Positions 46,191 to 55,125 are shown, numbered from the stretch's first letter. The stretch: DNA of 64,000 nt from Streptomyces capillispiralis (GCF_007829875.1 NZ_VIWV01000001.1:4124501-4188500), one strand, 5' to 3'. A program made the numbers and translations. Notes: generated by a model not told the origin, from the sequence alone.

Positions 46191-48089
46191 ATGAGCGGAA
46201 GCGGAATGGGAGCGGAAGCGGGCGCACGGACCGCGCGATCACGCGCGCTGGCCGTGCTGCGCATCCGCGGCCGGGCACTGGCCGTCGCGCTGCTGCCGGC
46301 CGCCGCCGCCGTGATCCTGCTCGTCGGCGGCTCCACCGGCCATCTGCCGGGCGCCGGCTGGGACCTGGCCCGCCGGCTCCTCACCCCGCTCGCCGTGCTC
46401 GTCCTGCTCGTCGCCGCCGGTGTCGCGCTCGTCGTGGCCCGGGCCCGGCCCGCCATGAGCCCGACGGTCCCGATCGCCGAGGAGGCGGCCCCGGACCTGT
46501 ACCGGATGGTGCGCGACCTCGCCGACCGCCTCGACGTCCCCGCCCCGTCCGCGATAGCGCTCACCCCCGACTGCGACAGCTGGCTCGAGGACCGTACGCA
46601 CCCGGCCCACGGCCCCCCGCCGGCCGAGAAACACGCCGACATAGCGGACGCCGGCCGGCCCGCGCGCGTCAGGACCGCCGCGCCGGTGCTGGTGATCGGC
46701 TCCCCGTTCCTGTGGTGGATGCGGGTGGGCGAGCTGCGCGCGGTGCTCGCCCCGGTCGTCGCCGGTACGGGACCGTCGGCGCACCCGGACATAGCCGCCG
46801 CCCGGCGCTTCGTGCAGGGGCTGGACGCCGCGGTGGCGGTGGCCTCGGAGCCCCGCCGAGGGCCGGTGTTCCGCGGGGTGCTCGCGGGCGTCGGCTGGGT
46901 CGCCCGGCTGCTGTTGCGCGGGTGCCGGGGGCACGCGGCCGAGATGGAGCGCGGGGTCGCCGCCGCGGCGGCCGAGCGGGCCCAGGCCGTGGACTACGGG
47001 CTGCGGATCGTCGCCCAGGAGCAGGTGGGGCTCGCGTACGCGGGCTGGGACCGGCTGCTCACCCGGGTCGCGCTGCCCGCCTGGCGGATGGGCCGCTGGC
47101 CGTCACGGCTGAACGCCGGGGTGGTGGCGGCGCTCACCGAGCTGTCCCGCCGGGACCGGCTGGCGGAGGGCTTCGCCTCCCGCCTCGGCGAGCGTCCCGC
47201 CTGTGACCTGCTCGAAGAGCCCGGCGCGGTGGACGAGGCGGCCTCCCTGCTCGCCGCCCGCCTCTTCCACGGCGGGCCCGCGGAGATCGGCCCCGCCTGG
47301 TCGCCGGTCCACTGGGACGACTATCCGGAGGAGGTCGTCGACCGCAAGTGGCGTACCGACGCCGCCCGCCTCCACCGCGTCCTGGACGCCCTCCGCGTGC
47401 CGCCCGCCCCCGGCGAGTCCCCGGCCTCCGACGCCCCCACCCTCACCCGCGTCCTCGCCCACCTGGCCACCCCGACGACACCGGCGGAGCCGCCGACCGG
47501 GCCCACGGCACCCGGGGAGCCGACCCGGCCGACGGAGCCCGCCGCGCCCGCCCCGCCCGCGACGACCACAGCACCCGCCCGGCCCGCCACGCTCGCCCCG
47601 TCAGCCCCCTCGACGCCTCCCGCCCCGTCCGCCCAGCCCCTGGACCCCGCCCCGGACGACGAGGACCTGGCGGGCACCACCGCCCGCAGCGCCGCCCTGG
47701 CCGCCCGGCTGAGCGCCGAACTGGCTCGCGAGGAGGCGGCGGCGGCCTCCGCCCCCGCGGAGGGCACCGCACCGGCCGGCACTCCCGACCCCGCCCCCCT
47801 CCGGGACGACCGCGCGCTCCCCCTCTTCCCCCTCCAGCCCCCGCGCTCCGCCCGCGAACTGCTCGCCGACCACATCACGGCGATGGTCTGCTGCGCGGCG
47901 ATGGACACCGTGGGCGCCACCCCCGGGCTCGACTGGCTCGACGGGCCGACCCTGCTCCTGGGCGGCGCGCGGGCCGCTGACCTGTCCCCCCAGGTCCTGG
48001 CCCTGATCGAGGACGGCGACCCCTCGGCCCTGAGCCGGTGGCTGACCCGGCAGGGCATACGCCCGGAGAAGCCCGTCCGGCTCGTCTGA
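46191..48089 (+). CDS. membrane protein with a degenerate M48 peptidase-like region
   Basis: A 632-aa protein. Two membrane helices lie near residues 30-46 and 65-83 (RALAVALLPAAAAVILLVGG, then LLTPLAVLVLLVAAGVALVV). The segment APVLVIGSPFLWWMRVGELR continuing to AVLAPVVAG matches the HtpX/M48 helix ELRAVLAHELAH in position but lacks the HExxH zinc motif. Residues 250-400 are helical and conserved-looking (WDRLLTRVALPAWRMGRWPS); about 410-530 is a Pro/Ala/Thr linker; the end ARELLADHITAMVCCAAMDT continues to WLTRQGIRPEKPVRLV. It is probably a pseudo-peptidase of unknown role in the membrane. It is not known to take part in purine synthesis despite its neighbours. Confidence 0.65.
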   Translation: MSGSGMGAEAGARTARSRALAVLRIRGRALAVALLPAAAAVILLVGGSTGHLPGAGWDLARRLLTPLAVLVLLVAAGVALVVARARPAMSPTVPIAEEAAPDLYRMVRDLADRLDVPAPSAIALTPDCDSWLEDRTHPAHGPPPAEKHADIADAGRPARVRTAAPVLVIGSPFLWWMRVGELRAVLAPVVAGTGPSAHPDIAAARRFVQGLDAAVAVASEPRRGPVFRGVLAGVGWVARLLLRGCRGHAAEMERGVAAAAAERAQAVDYGLRIVAQEQVGLAYAGWDRLLTRVALPAWRMGRWPSRLNAGVVAALTELSRRDRLAEGFASRLGERPACDLLEEPGAVDEAASLLAARLFHGGPAEIGPAWSPVHWDDYPEEVVDRKWRTDAARLHRVLDALRVPPAPGESPASDAPTLTRVLAHLATPTTPAEPPTGPTAPGEPTRPTEPAAPAPPATTTAPARPATLAPSAPSTPPAPSAQPLDPAPDDEDLAGTTARSAALAARLSAELAREEAAAASAPAEGTAPAGTPDPAPLRDDRALPLFPLQPPRSARELLADHITAMVCCAAMDTVGATPGLDWLDGPTLLLGGARAADLSPQVLALIEDGDPSALSRWLTRQGIRPEKPVRLV

Positions 48090-48362
48090 GCCCACGACCG
48101 CGACTCCCGCTCCACCCTTCCCCCCTCCTCTCCTCCCGCTCCACCCCTCCGGAGCTAAACCTTCCGTTTTCGGTCAATTCAAAACGAACGGTGACGGACT
48201 GGGTGCCTTATGTGATGTGCTTGGACCGTTCGCGCTCACTGGCAAGAGCGCGCGACATACGACAAGCACATAAGTCGCGGCGGGCATCACCCGCCAGGCG
48301 ACTGCCGAACAGCACCACGCACCGCACCGCATCGCACGGGGGCCAGAGGGAGGGGAGCGATC
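48090..48362. other. 273-bp upstream region of the DMFase-like gene, relatively A+T-rich
   Basis: Contains an imperfect hairpin CCGTTTT...AAAACG-aa-CGG (about 48163-48190) and a tract of lower G+C than its neighbours, so promoters are likely here, but I could not assign -35/-10 boxes confidently. Confidence 0.35.
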
Positions 48363-49892
48363 ATGGGTTCGGAGCAGATCCGCCGCTGGGAGTCGGGGGC
48401 ACTGGCGCACGCCGTGAACGACCCCTTCGGGCAGGGCCCCCTCCCGTGGCTGCGCGGCAGCGAGACCTACTTCGGTGACTCCGGCCAGGTCGTCCCCTGG
48501 TACGTGGACCCGGACCCGGACGCGGGCCCGGAGCCGTCCCCGGAGCGGGCCGCCGCCCGCCTCCCCAGGCAGCGCGGCACCAGGGCACCCGCCCCCCGCT
48601 CCTCGGTCGGACCCCGCGCCGCGGACGACGTGCGCCGGCAGATCAAGGGCTACACCTCGACCGGCGCCGTCGCCCCCGGTGAGGCCATCGACTTCCACGT
48701 CACCGTCGACCCGCCCCAGGAATTCGACGTCGACGTCTACCGCATCGGCCACTACAGCGGCCACGGCGCCACGAAGATCACCTCCAGCCCCCGCCTCTCC
48801 GGCATCGTGCAGCCGCCGCCGCTCACCGCCGACCGCACCGTCTCCTGCCACCACTGGTGGCTGTCCTGGCGGTTACCGGTCCCCTCGTACTGGAGCGTCG
48901 GGGCGTACGTCGCCGTGCTCACCACGGCCGACGGCTACCGCTCGCACATCCCGTTCACCGTCCGCGACGACCGCCCGGCGGACCTCCTCCTCGTCCTGCC
49001 CGACGTCACCTGGCAGGCGTACAACCTCTACCCGGAGGACGGCCGCACCGGTGCGAGCCTCTACCACGCCTGGGACGAGCAGGGCCGCCTGCTCGGCGAG
49101 GCCGACGCCGCCACCACCGTCTCCTTCGACCGCCCCTACGCGGGCGCCGGCCTCCCGCTGCACGTCGGCCACGCCTACGACGTCATCCGCTGGGCCGAGC
49201 GCTACGGCTACGACCTCGCCTACGCCGACGCCCGCGACCTGCACGCCGGCCGCGTCGACCCCACCCGCTACCGGGGCCTGGTCTTCCCCGGCCACGACGA
49301 GTACTGGTCGCGGCCGATGCGCACCGCCGTGGAGCGCGCCCGCGAGCACGGCACGTCCCTGGTCTTCCTCTCCGCCAACACCCTGTACTGGCAGGTGGAG
49401 CTCGCCCCCTCCCCGTCCGGCCCCGACCGCCTGCTGACCTGCCGCAAGCGCCGCGGCCCGGGCAAGCCGGTGCTGTGGCGGGAGATCGACCGCCCGGAGC
49501 AGCAACTGCTGGGCATCCAGTACGCCGGTCCCGTCCCGGAACCGCACCCGCTGATCGTCCGCAACGCGGGCCACTGGATGTGGGAGGCGACCGGCGCCCA
49601 CGAGGGCGACGGCCTGACGGGCATGGTCGCGGGCGAGGCCGACCGCTACTACCCGCGCACCGCGCTGCCCGAGCACGACGAGCGCGTCCTGCTCGCGCAC
49701 TCCCCGTACACCGACCGCGGGGGCGCCCGGCGCCACCAGGAGACCTCCCTGTACCGGGCGCCGTCGGGGGCGTGGGTCTTCGCGTCGGGCACCTTCGCCT
49801 GGTCCCCGGCGCTGGACCGGCCGGGCCACGTGGACCCGCGCATCCAGCGCGCCACGGCCAACCTCCTGGACCGCATCTGCAAGCGTGACTGA
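48363..49892 (+). CDS. N,N-dimethylformamidase beta subunit-like protein
   Basis: A 509-aa protein similar to the large-subunit C-terminal domain of N,N-dimethylformamidase. Recognisable parts are VDVYRIGHYSGHGATKI, VLPDVTWQAYNLYPEDG, YDVIRWAERYGYDLAYADAR, GLVFPGHDEYWSRPMRTAVE and VFLSANTLYWQVEL (motifs of the iron-bearing glutamine-amidotransferase-like fold). It has a 90-residue Pro/Arg-rich front without a signal peptide. One in-frame TTA codon at 48873-48875 places it under bldA tRNA-Leu control, unusual in this core region. The true substrate is unknown. ATG 48363 follows GGGAGGGGAGCGATC. Confidence 0.8.
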   Translation: MGSEQIRRWESGALAHAVNDPFGQGPLPWLRGSETYFGDSGQVVPWYVDPDPDAGPEPSPERAAARLPRQRGTRAPAPRSSVGPRAADDVRRQIKGYTSTGAVAPGEAIDFHVTVDPPQEFDVDVYRIGHYSGHGATKITSSPRLSGIVQPPPLTADRTVSCHHWWLSWRLPVPSYWSVGAYVAVLTTADGYRSHIPFTVRDDRPADLLLVLPDVTWQAYNLYPEDGRTGASLYHAWDEQGRLLGEADAATTVSFDRPYAGAGLPLHVGHAYDVIRWAERYGYDLAYADARDLHAGRVDPTRYRGLVFPGHDEYWSRPMRTAVERAREHGTSLVFLSANTLYWQVELAPSPSGPDRLLTCRKRRGPGKPVLWREIDRPEQQLLGIQYAGPVPEPHPLIVRNAGHWMWEATGAHEGDGLTGMVAGEADRYYPRTALPEHDERVLLAHSPYTDRGGARRHQETSLYRAPSGAWVFASGTFAWSPALDRPGHVDPRIQRATANLLDRICKRD

Positions 49893-49984
49893 CCGTCCCA
49901 GGCCCGTCCCGTGCGACCCGTGGCCGAGACCGTTCGCCCCATACGGGAGAATCGACTCATTGGACAGAACCACGGGGAGGAACC

Positions 49985-50884
49985 GTGTCCGGATTCGTCG
50001 AAAAGCCCGAGCCGATCCAGGTTCCGGGTCTGGTGCACCTGCACACCGGGAAGGTGCGCGAGCTGTACCGGAACGAGGCGGGCGACCTCGTGATGGTCGC
50101 CAGTGACCGCATCTCCGCCTACGACTGGGTTCTGCCCACCGAGATCCCCGACAAGGGGCGGGTCCTCACCCAGCTCTCCCTGTGGTGGTTCGACCAGCTC
50201 GCCGACCTGCTCCCGCACCACGTGCTGAGCACGGACCTCCCGGCCGGCGCCCCCGCCGACTGGGCGGGCCGCACCCTGGTCTGCAAGTCGCTGAACATGG
50301 TCCCCGTCGAGTGCGTGGCCCGCGGCTACCTCACCGGTTCCGGCCTGGCCGAGTACGACCAGTCCCGCACCGTGTGCGGCCTCGCCCTCCCCGAGGGCCT
50401 GGTGGACGGTTCGGAACTGCCCGCGCCGATCTTCACCCCGGCCACCAAGGCCGCCGTCGGCGACCACGACGAGAACGTCTCCTACGAGGAGGTCGCACGC
50501 CAGGTCGGCGCGGAGACCGCGGCCCAGCTGCGCCAGGCGACCCTCGCCGCCTACTCGCGGGCCCGTGACATCGCCCGGGACCGGGGCATCCTGCTCGCCG
50601 ACACCAAGTTCGAGTTCGGCTTCGACGGGGAGACCCTGGTCATCGCGGACGAGGTGCTCACCCCGGACTCCTCCCGCTTCTGGCCGGCCGAGCAGTGGGA
50701 GCCGGGCCGGGCGCAGCCGTCGTACGACAAGCAGTTCGTGCGGGACTGGCTGACCTCGGCGGAGTCGGGCTGGGACCGTAAGAGCGAGCAGCCCCCGCCG
50801 CCGCTGCCGCAGCAGGTCGTGGACGCGACACGGGCCAAGTACGTGGAGGCGTACGAGCGTCTGACCGGCACCGCCTGGAGCTGA
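49985..50884 (+). CDS. purC: phosphoribosylaminoimidazole-succinocarboxamide synthase (SAICAR synthetase)
   Basis: A 299-aa enzyme joining CAIR and aspartate to SAICAR in de novo purine synthesis. The PurC signatures are HTGKVRELYRNEAGDLVMVA, SDRISAYDWVLPTEIPDKGR, VPVECVARGYLTGSG and DTKFEFGF, with the IADEVLTPDSSRFWP loop. All are intact and length is of the monofunctional bacterial type. GTG 49985 has a strong GGGGAGGA ribosome site. It is preceded by the DMFase-like gene (92 bp) and followed by a tRNA-Gly terminator, so likely a single-gene unit. Confidence 0.95.
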   Translation: MSGFVEKPEPIQVPGLVHLHTGKVRELYRNEAGDLVMVASDRISAYDWVLPTEIPDKGRVLTQLSLWWFDQLADLLPHHVLSTDLPAGAPADWAGRTLVCKSLNMVPVECVARGYLTGSGLAEYDQSRTVCGLALPEGLVDGSELPAPIFTPATKAAVGDHDENVSYEEVARQVGAETAAQLRQATLAAYSRARDIARDRGILLADTKFEFGFDGETLVIADEVLTPDSSRFWPAEQWEPGRAQPSYDKQFVRDWLTSAESGWDRKSEQPPPPLPQQVVDATRAKYVEAYERLTGTAWS

Positions 50885-50968
50885 CCCCCGACCTCCCCGG
50901 GCCCGGAGGCACGGCCCCCGGGCCCGGAGGCACGACCCCGAGCCCCGCGGGTGACCCACCCCACGACG

Positions 50969-50997
50969 AAGGCCCCGGTCGAAGTGACCGGGGCCTT
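50969..50997 (-). terminator. terminator of the first tRNA-Gly(GCC)
   Basis: 12-bp stem AAGGCCCCGGTC/GACCGGGGCCTT with a GAAGT loop, 9 bp beyond the tRNA 3' end on the minus strand; may also stop purC transcripts from the other side. Confidence 0.8.
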
Positions 50998-51005
50998 GAT
51001 CCCTG

Positions 51006-51078
51006 AGCGGACGACGAGGCTCGAACTCGCGACCTCAACCTTGGCAAGGTTGCGCTCTACCAACTGAGCTACGTCCGC
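51006..51078 (-). tRNA. tRNA-Gly(GCC), copy 1
   Basis: Minus strand. Acceptor GCGGACG/CGTCCGC, D-arm with GAGC, anticodon arm CAACC-TTGCCAA-GGTTG (anticodon GCC), T-loop TTCGAGC, no encoded CCA. The same sequence recurs at 54901-54973. Confidence 0.93.
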
Positions 51079-51101
51079 GTTGCGCCGTGGCGCGAGGCCA
51101 A

Positions 51102-51722
51102 CTATACCCAACCTCGCTCGCGTGCGAGCCGCACCGCGGCATGACGGTTCTCCGCCCCGAGCTTCGAGACGGCCGAGGAGAGGTAGTTCCGCACGGTCCC
51201 CTGGGAGAGCGCGGCCCGCTCCGCGATCTCCGCGACGGGCGCCCCGTCCGCCGCCAGCTCCAGCACCTCGGCCTCCCGCGCGGTCAGCGGGGAGTCGCCG
51301 GAGGCGATCGCGTCGGCGGCCAACTCGGGGTCGACGTAGCGGTTTCCCTCGTGCACCGTGCGGATGATCTCCGCGAGGCGCTGGGCGCTGACGGTCTTGG
51401 GGACGAAACCGCGCACACCCGCCGCCAGCGCCCGCTTCAGATGCCCGGGCCGCCCGTGACTGGTCACGATCAGCACCCGGCAGCCGGGCAGTTCCGCCCG
51501 CAGGGATGTGGCGACCTTCACACCGTCCGCGCCGGGCATCTGCAGATCGAGTACGGCGACATCGGGGGCGTGCGCCCGTGCCATCGCCAGCGCCTCCGGA
51601 CCGGAGGCCGCCTCGGCGACGACGGTCAGGTCGTCCTCGAGGGACAGCAGTGCGGCGAGCGCGCCCCGGATCAGGTGCTCGTCGTCGGCGAGCAGCAGCC
51701 GTACCGGCGGGGGTGTCGTCAT
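51102..51722 (-). CDS. NarL/LuxR-family response regulator
   Basis: A 206-aa regulator. The receiver domain has acidic pair DD13-14 (LLLADDEHLIRG), phospho-Asp in VAVLDLQMPGADG and Lys in FVPKTVSA. The C-terminal LuxR helix-turn-helix is PLTAREAEVLELAADGAPVA, then ALSQGTVRNYLSSAVSKLGA. The layout matches DesR/LiaR-like regulators that control neighbouring ABC exporters. ATG 51720-51722 overlaps the kinase stop (ATGA). It is the last gene of a leftward ABC-transporter/two-component operon and ends 24 bp from the tRNA-Gly. Confidence 0.9.
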   Translation of the reverse strand: MTTPPPVRLLLADDEHLIRGALAALLSLEDDLTVVAEAASGPEALAMARAHAPDVAVLDLQMPGADGVKVATSLRAELPGCRVLIVTSHGRPGHLKRALAAGVRGFVPKTVSAQRLAEIIRTVHEGNRYVDPELAADAIASGDSPLTAREAEVLELAADGAPVAEIAERAALSQGTVRNYLSSAVSKLGAENRHAAVRLARERGWV

Positions 51723-53005
51723 GGTGTGGCCTCGCTGACGGGGGAGAAGGTGTGCAGGGCGGGATGGGCCTCGCCGGAGTGCGACGGCAGCGGGACCTCG
51801 ACGGTCAGCAGGAACGACCCCTCGTCGAGGGGCCCGGCCCGCAGCGTGCCCCCGATCTCCGCGAGCCGCTCGCGCAGCCCGACCAGCCCGGAGCCGCCCC
51901 CCAGGGCGCCGCCCGAGCCACCGCCCGAGCCACCCCCCTGCGGCACCCCGTCGTTCTCCACCGTCAGCACCACACGCCCCTCATCCACCGTCAGCGCCAT
52001 CGCGCACCGCCGTGCGTCCCCGTGCCGCAGCACGTTCGTGGCCGCCTCCCGCACCACCCAGCCGAGCGCGGACTGCACCGGCGAGGGCAGTCCGGTGACC
52101 GGGCCGGTGACGGTGCAGTCGATGCCGGCGGCGGTCAGCACGCCCTGCGCGCCCGCGAGTTCGCCGGACAGGTCGGCCTCCCGGTAGCCGCGCACCACCT
52201 CGCGCACCTCCCGCTGCGCCTCGTGCGCGAGACGCTGCACCTCGATCATCTCGGTCACGGCCTCCGGCCGTTCCCGCCGGGCGAGCTGCACGGCCAGCTC
52301 GCTCTTGAGCGCGATGACGGCGAGGTTGCGCCCCATCACGTCGTGCAGGTCCCGTCCGAACCTGAGCCGTTCCTCCGCGACGGCGAGCCGGGCGCGGGTC
52401 TCGCGGGCCTCGTCGAGTTCGTAGACGGCGGTGAGCAGCCAGACGGAGAACAGGGAGGTGAAGGCGGAGAACCCGCCGCAGGCCAGCACGACCAGGGCGA
52501 CGACCAGGGCGACCGCGACGGGCCGGCCGAGGAGCAGGCACACGGTTCCCGCGCCCAGCGCGAACCCCGCCACGGTGAGGAACACCCGCCGCCGGCCGCC
52601 GACCCCGAGGGCGATCACACCGGTGCCGAAGGCCGTCACGACGGCGAAGACCGCGCCGGCCGCGCCGTCGACGTCCTTGCCGCCCGGAGCGTGCTCGACC
52701 ACGAGGAGCGCGACGACGGCCACCGCCGCGGTGCCGGCGCCGAAGGCCCACAGTGTCCGCAGGGGCCGCTCGCGCTGCCCGCGCAGCCAGTCCAGGGCAC
52801 GTGAGGCGGTCACCGCGCACCCCAGGCTGTGCACGGCCGTCATGACCAGCAGCAGCGCCGCCTGCCGCGGCCGCACGTGTTCGATCACCGGCCCGCAGAC
52901 CACCACGAACTCGATCAGCGCGATCAGATGGAACGACCACCGCGTGTACGTCTCGACCTTGGCCGGGGTGCTCTTGCGCCCCCACCAGACGCCCGGCCTG
53001 CTCAT
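51719..53005 (-). CDS. HisKA_3-type sensor histidine kinase
   Basis: A 428-aa kinase from ATG 53003-53005 (MSRPGVWWGRKS); an ATG at 53029 would add 8 residues. Six hydrophobic helices fill residues 20-190. The dimerisation motif RFGRDLHDVMGRNLAVIALK carries the phosphoacceptor His of the HisKA_3 group, and the ATPase domain has VREAATNVLRHGD (N box) and GSGLVGLRERLAEIGGTL (G box), with a Gly/Ser insert before it. It resembles DesK/LiaS-type kinases. It is coupled to the regulator gene by ATGA and follows the ABC permease. Signal: probably membrane or cell-wall perturbation, by analogy. Confidence 0.88.
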   Translation of the reverse strand: MSRPGVWWGRKSTPAKVETYTRWSFHLIALIEFVVVCGPVIEHVRPRQAALLLVMTAVHSLGCAVTASRALDWLRGQRERPLRTLWAFGAGTAAVAVVALLVVEHAPGGKDVDGAAGAVFAVVTAFGTGVIALGVGGRRRVFLTVAGFALGAGTVCLLLGRPVAVALVVALVVLACGGFSAFTSLFSVWLLTAVYELDEARETRARLAVAEERLRFGRDLHDVMGRNLAVIALKSELAVQLARRERPEAVTEMIEVQRLAHEAQREVREVVRGYREADLSGELAGAQGVLTAAGIDCTVTGPVTGLPSPVQSALGWVVREAATNVLRHGDARRCAMALTVDEGRVVLTVENDGVPQGGGSGGGSGGALGGGSGLVGLRERLAEIGGTLRAGPLDEGSFLLTVEVPLPSHSGEAHPALHTFSPVSEATP

Positions 53006-53034
53006 CTCCCCGTGTCCCCCCGCCCTCATGTACG

Positions 53035-53811
53035 TCAGCGCCTCGGCTCCCAGCGGAACCACCGCTGTACAGCAAACACCGCCAGCAGGGTCCAGGCCAC
53101 CGCCGTGGCCACGGCGCCCAGCGCCTCGTACGCCCCCAGGTCGCCGGTCCAGCCGCCGCGCACCAGGGTGATGACCGGGGTCAGCGGCAGCAGTTCGCAG
53201 AAGGAGGCCAGCCGGTCCGGGAGCAGCTCCAGCGGGACGAACATGCCGGAGCCGAGCATCGAGACGATCATCAGCGGCATCGGGGTGACCTGCGCGCTCT
53301 CCCCGGTGCGGGTGAAGCTCGCGGTGACCGCCGCGAGCGCGGCGCACATCACCAGCCCCAACAGCAGTCCGAGCACGGCCAGATGCGGCGCGGACGGCGC
53401 GGACAGGTCGAGGAGCAGGGAACAGCCCGCCGCCAGCAGCAGGCACTGGGCCAGCGCGATGAGGGCGGCCGGCAGCGCCGCCCCGCCGAGGATCTCGGCG
53501 TCCCGCAGCTCGCCGGTGCGCAGCCGCTTGAGCACCAGTTCCTCGCGCCGGACGACGAAGACACCGACGAGGGCGGAGTACACGGCGAAGAGCAGGGAGA
53601 AGCCGACGGCGGCGGGCAGGACGACGGTGCCGGGGGTCAGTCCGGCCTCGGCGAGGTCCATCTCCTCGGCGGCCGACCGCACGCTGAGCGGCAGCACCAG
53701 CGGCACGAACAGCGAGGCGACCATGGTGCCCTTGCTGCGTCCCAGCAGTGTCAGCTCGGCGCGGGCGAGGGCGGTCATCCGGCCCGTCGGTGTGGTCACG
53801 GCCGTGCTCAT
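53035..53811 (-). CDS. ABC-2 type transporter permease
   Basis: A 258-aa membrane protein with six predicted helices (FSLLFAVYSALVGVFVV, PAALIALAQCLLLAAGCSLL, LAVLGLLLGLVMCAALAAVT, MPLMIVSMLGSGMFVPLELL and others), the typical ABC-2 exporter core. The motif LLPLTPVITLVRGGW near the end belongs to the family. ATG 53809-53811 overlaps the stop of the ATPase gene (ATGA). With the ATPase it forms an exporter; substrate is unknown, often antibiotics or lipids in DesKR-linked systems. Confidence 0.87.
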   Translation of the reverse strand: MSTAVTTPTGRMTALARAELTLLGRSKGTMVASLFVPLVLPLSVRSAAEEMDLAEAGLTPGTVVLPAAVGFSLLFAVYSALVGVFVVRREELVLKRLRTGELRDAEILGGAALPAALIALAQCLLLAAGCSLLLDLSAPSAPHLAVLGLLLGLVMCAALAAVTASFTRTGESAQVTPMPLMIVSMLGSGMFVPLELLPDRLASFCELLPLTPVITLVRGGWTGDLGAYEALGAVATAVAWTLLAVFAVQRWFRWEPRR

Positions 53812-54770
53812 GCCGCGTACTCCTTCCTCGCGGCGGTGCCCGCGGTCACGTCCTTGGCGATGCCGAGGAACGCCTCTTCCAGGGACGCCGACCGCACGTC
53901 GAGGTGGCGCAGTTCCACTCCGGCGCCGTGGGCCCACATCAGCAGTCCCGTGGCGGCCCGCTGCAGGTCGCGGGTGCGCAGCCGTACGGTGCGGCCGTCC
54001 ACCCGGTGGTCGGTGACACCGAGTTCGGCGAGCGGCGGCAGGTCGCCCACGAAGTAGCCCGGGGGCAGTTCGAAGGTGATGCGGGACGGCTGGGTGGCGG
54101 TCACCTCGGCCGGGGTCCCGGTGGTGGCGATGCGGCCCTCGTGCATGATGGCGAGCCGGTCGGCGAGGTTCTCGGCCTCCTCCAGATAGTGCGTGGTGAG
54201 GAGCACGGTCGTACCGCCGTCGCGCAGCGCGCTCACCAATTCCCAGGTGGCGTGGCGTCCTTCGGCGTCGAGTCCGGTGGTGGGTTCGTCGAGGAAGAGG
54301 ACCTCGGGGTCGCCGAGCAGGGCGAGCGCCAGGTCCAGGCGGCGTCGCTGGCCCCCGGACAGCTGCTTCACCCGGACGTCGGCCTTGGCCTCCAGCCCGA
54401 CGAGCGCCAGGACCTCCCGTTCCGGGCGGGCCCCGCTGACGCAGCCCGCCCACATCCGCGCGGTCTCCGCCACGGTCAGTTCGGAGGGGAAGCCCCCTTC
54501 CTGCAGCATCACGCCGGTGCGCGGCCGTACGGCGGCGCGGTCGGTGTACGGGTCGTGCCCGAGGACCCGGACGCGTCCGCCGGCCGGGGCGGCGAGTCCT
54601 TCGAGCAGTTCGACGGTGGAGGTCTTGCCGGCGCCGTTGGTGCCCAGCAGGGCGAAGATCTCCCCGCGCCGCACGGAGAAGTCGATCCCGCGCACCGCCT
54701 CGAACCCGCCCCCGTAGACACGCCGCAGGTCGGTGACCTCAATCACGTGTTCGTGTTCGTTCGCTTCCAT
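53808..54770 (-). CDS. ABC transporter ATP-binding protein
   Basis: A 320-aa ATPase of the DrrA/CcmA-like group. Walker A GTNGAGKTST is near residues 42-51, the Q-loop is VMLQEGGFPSELTVAE, the signature is QLSGGQRRRLDLALALLGDP, Walker B LFLDEPTTGLD and the H-loop LLTTHYLEEAE. An extra 90-residue C-terminal domain (ITFELPPGYFVGDLP, then LRHLDVRSASLEEAFLGI) is of the drug-exporter type. It is the first gene of the leftward operon; ATG 54768-54770 has weak ribosome site and may be leaderless. Confidence 0.92.
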   Translation of the reverse strand: MEANEHEHVIEVTDLRRVYGGGFEAVRGIDFSVRRGEIFALLGTNGAGKTSTVELLEGLAAPAGGRVRVLGHDPYTDRAAVRPRTGVMLQEGGFPSELTVAETARMWAGCVSGARPEREVLALVGLEAKADVRVKQLSGGQRRRLDLALALLGDPEVLFLDEPTTGLDAEGRHATWELVSALRDGGTTVLLTTHYLEEAENLADRLAIMHEGRIATTGTPAEVTATQPSRITFELPPGYFVGDLPPLAELGVTDHRVDGRTVRLRTRDLQRAATGLLMWAHGAGVELRHLDVRSASLEEAFLGIAKDVTAGTAARKEYAA

Positions 54771-54863
54771 GCGTCGAGCATCCCGGCGGCCGGGGGTTCC
54801 GGGCAGTGCGGGCTGTCATCACCGGACATGACAAATGTCAGACGGTGGCGCCCGGGCACACGA

Positions 54864-54894
54864 GAAGGCCCCGGTCCGATGGACCGGGGCCTTC
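54864..54894 (-). terminator. terminator of the second tRNA-Gly(GCC)
   Basis: 14-bp stem GAAGGCCCCGGTCC/GGACCGGGGCCTTC with a GAT loop, 6 bp past the tRNA end on the minus strand. Nearly the same as the hairpin at 50969-50997. Confidence 0.85.
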
Positions 54895-54900
54895 TTCCCG

Positions 54901-54973
54901 AGCGGACGACGAGGCTCGAACTCGCGACCTCAACCTTGGCAAGGTTGCGCTCTACCAACTGAGCTACGTCCGC
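54901..54973 (-). tRNA. tRNA-Gly(GCC), copy 2
   Basis: Identical over the 73 nt to the gene at 51006-51078, with anticodon GCC and the same direction. Part of a small tRNA-Gly cluster with the TCC tRNA 81 bp to the right. Confidence 0.93.
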
Positions 54974-55053
54974 ATTGCCTCCGACCGGCTCTCACCGATC
55001 GGCGCGGGCACCAGCCTACCCGATCCACAGGAGTGGTCGGTACGGTGGTGCAG

Positions 55054-55125
55054 AGCGGGTGACAGGAATTGCACACTGCGCCTTCCCCCTGGAAGGGGGA
55101 TGTTCTACTACTGAACTACACCCGC
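55054..55125 (-). tRNA. tRNA-Gly(TCC)
   Basis: Minus strand, 72 nt. Acceptor GCGGGTG/CACCCGC, anticodon arm TCCCC-CTTCCAG-GGGGA with anticodon TCC, T-loop TGCAATT-type variation (GTGCAATTCCTGT arm), no encoded CCA. Located directly upstream of tRNA-Gly(GCC) copy 2 in transcription order. Confidence 0.9.
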
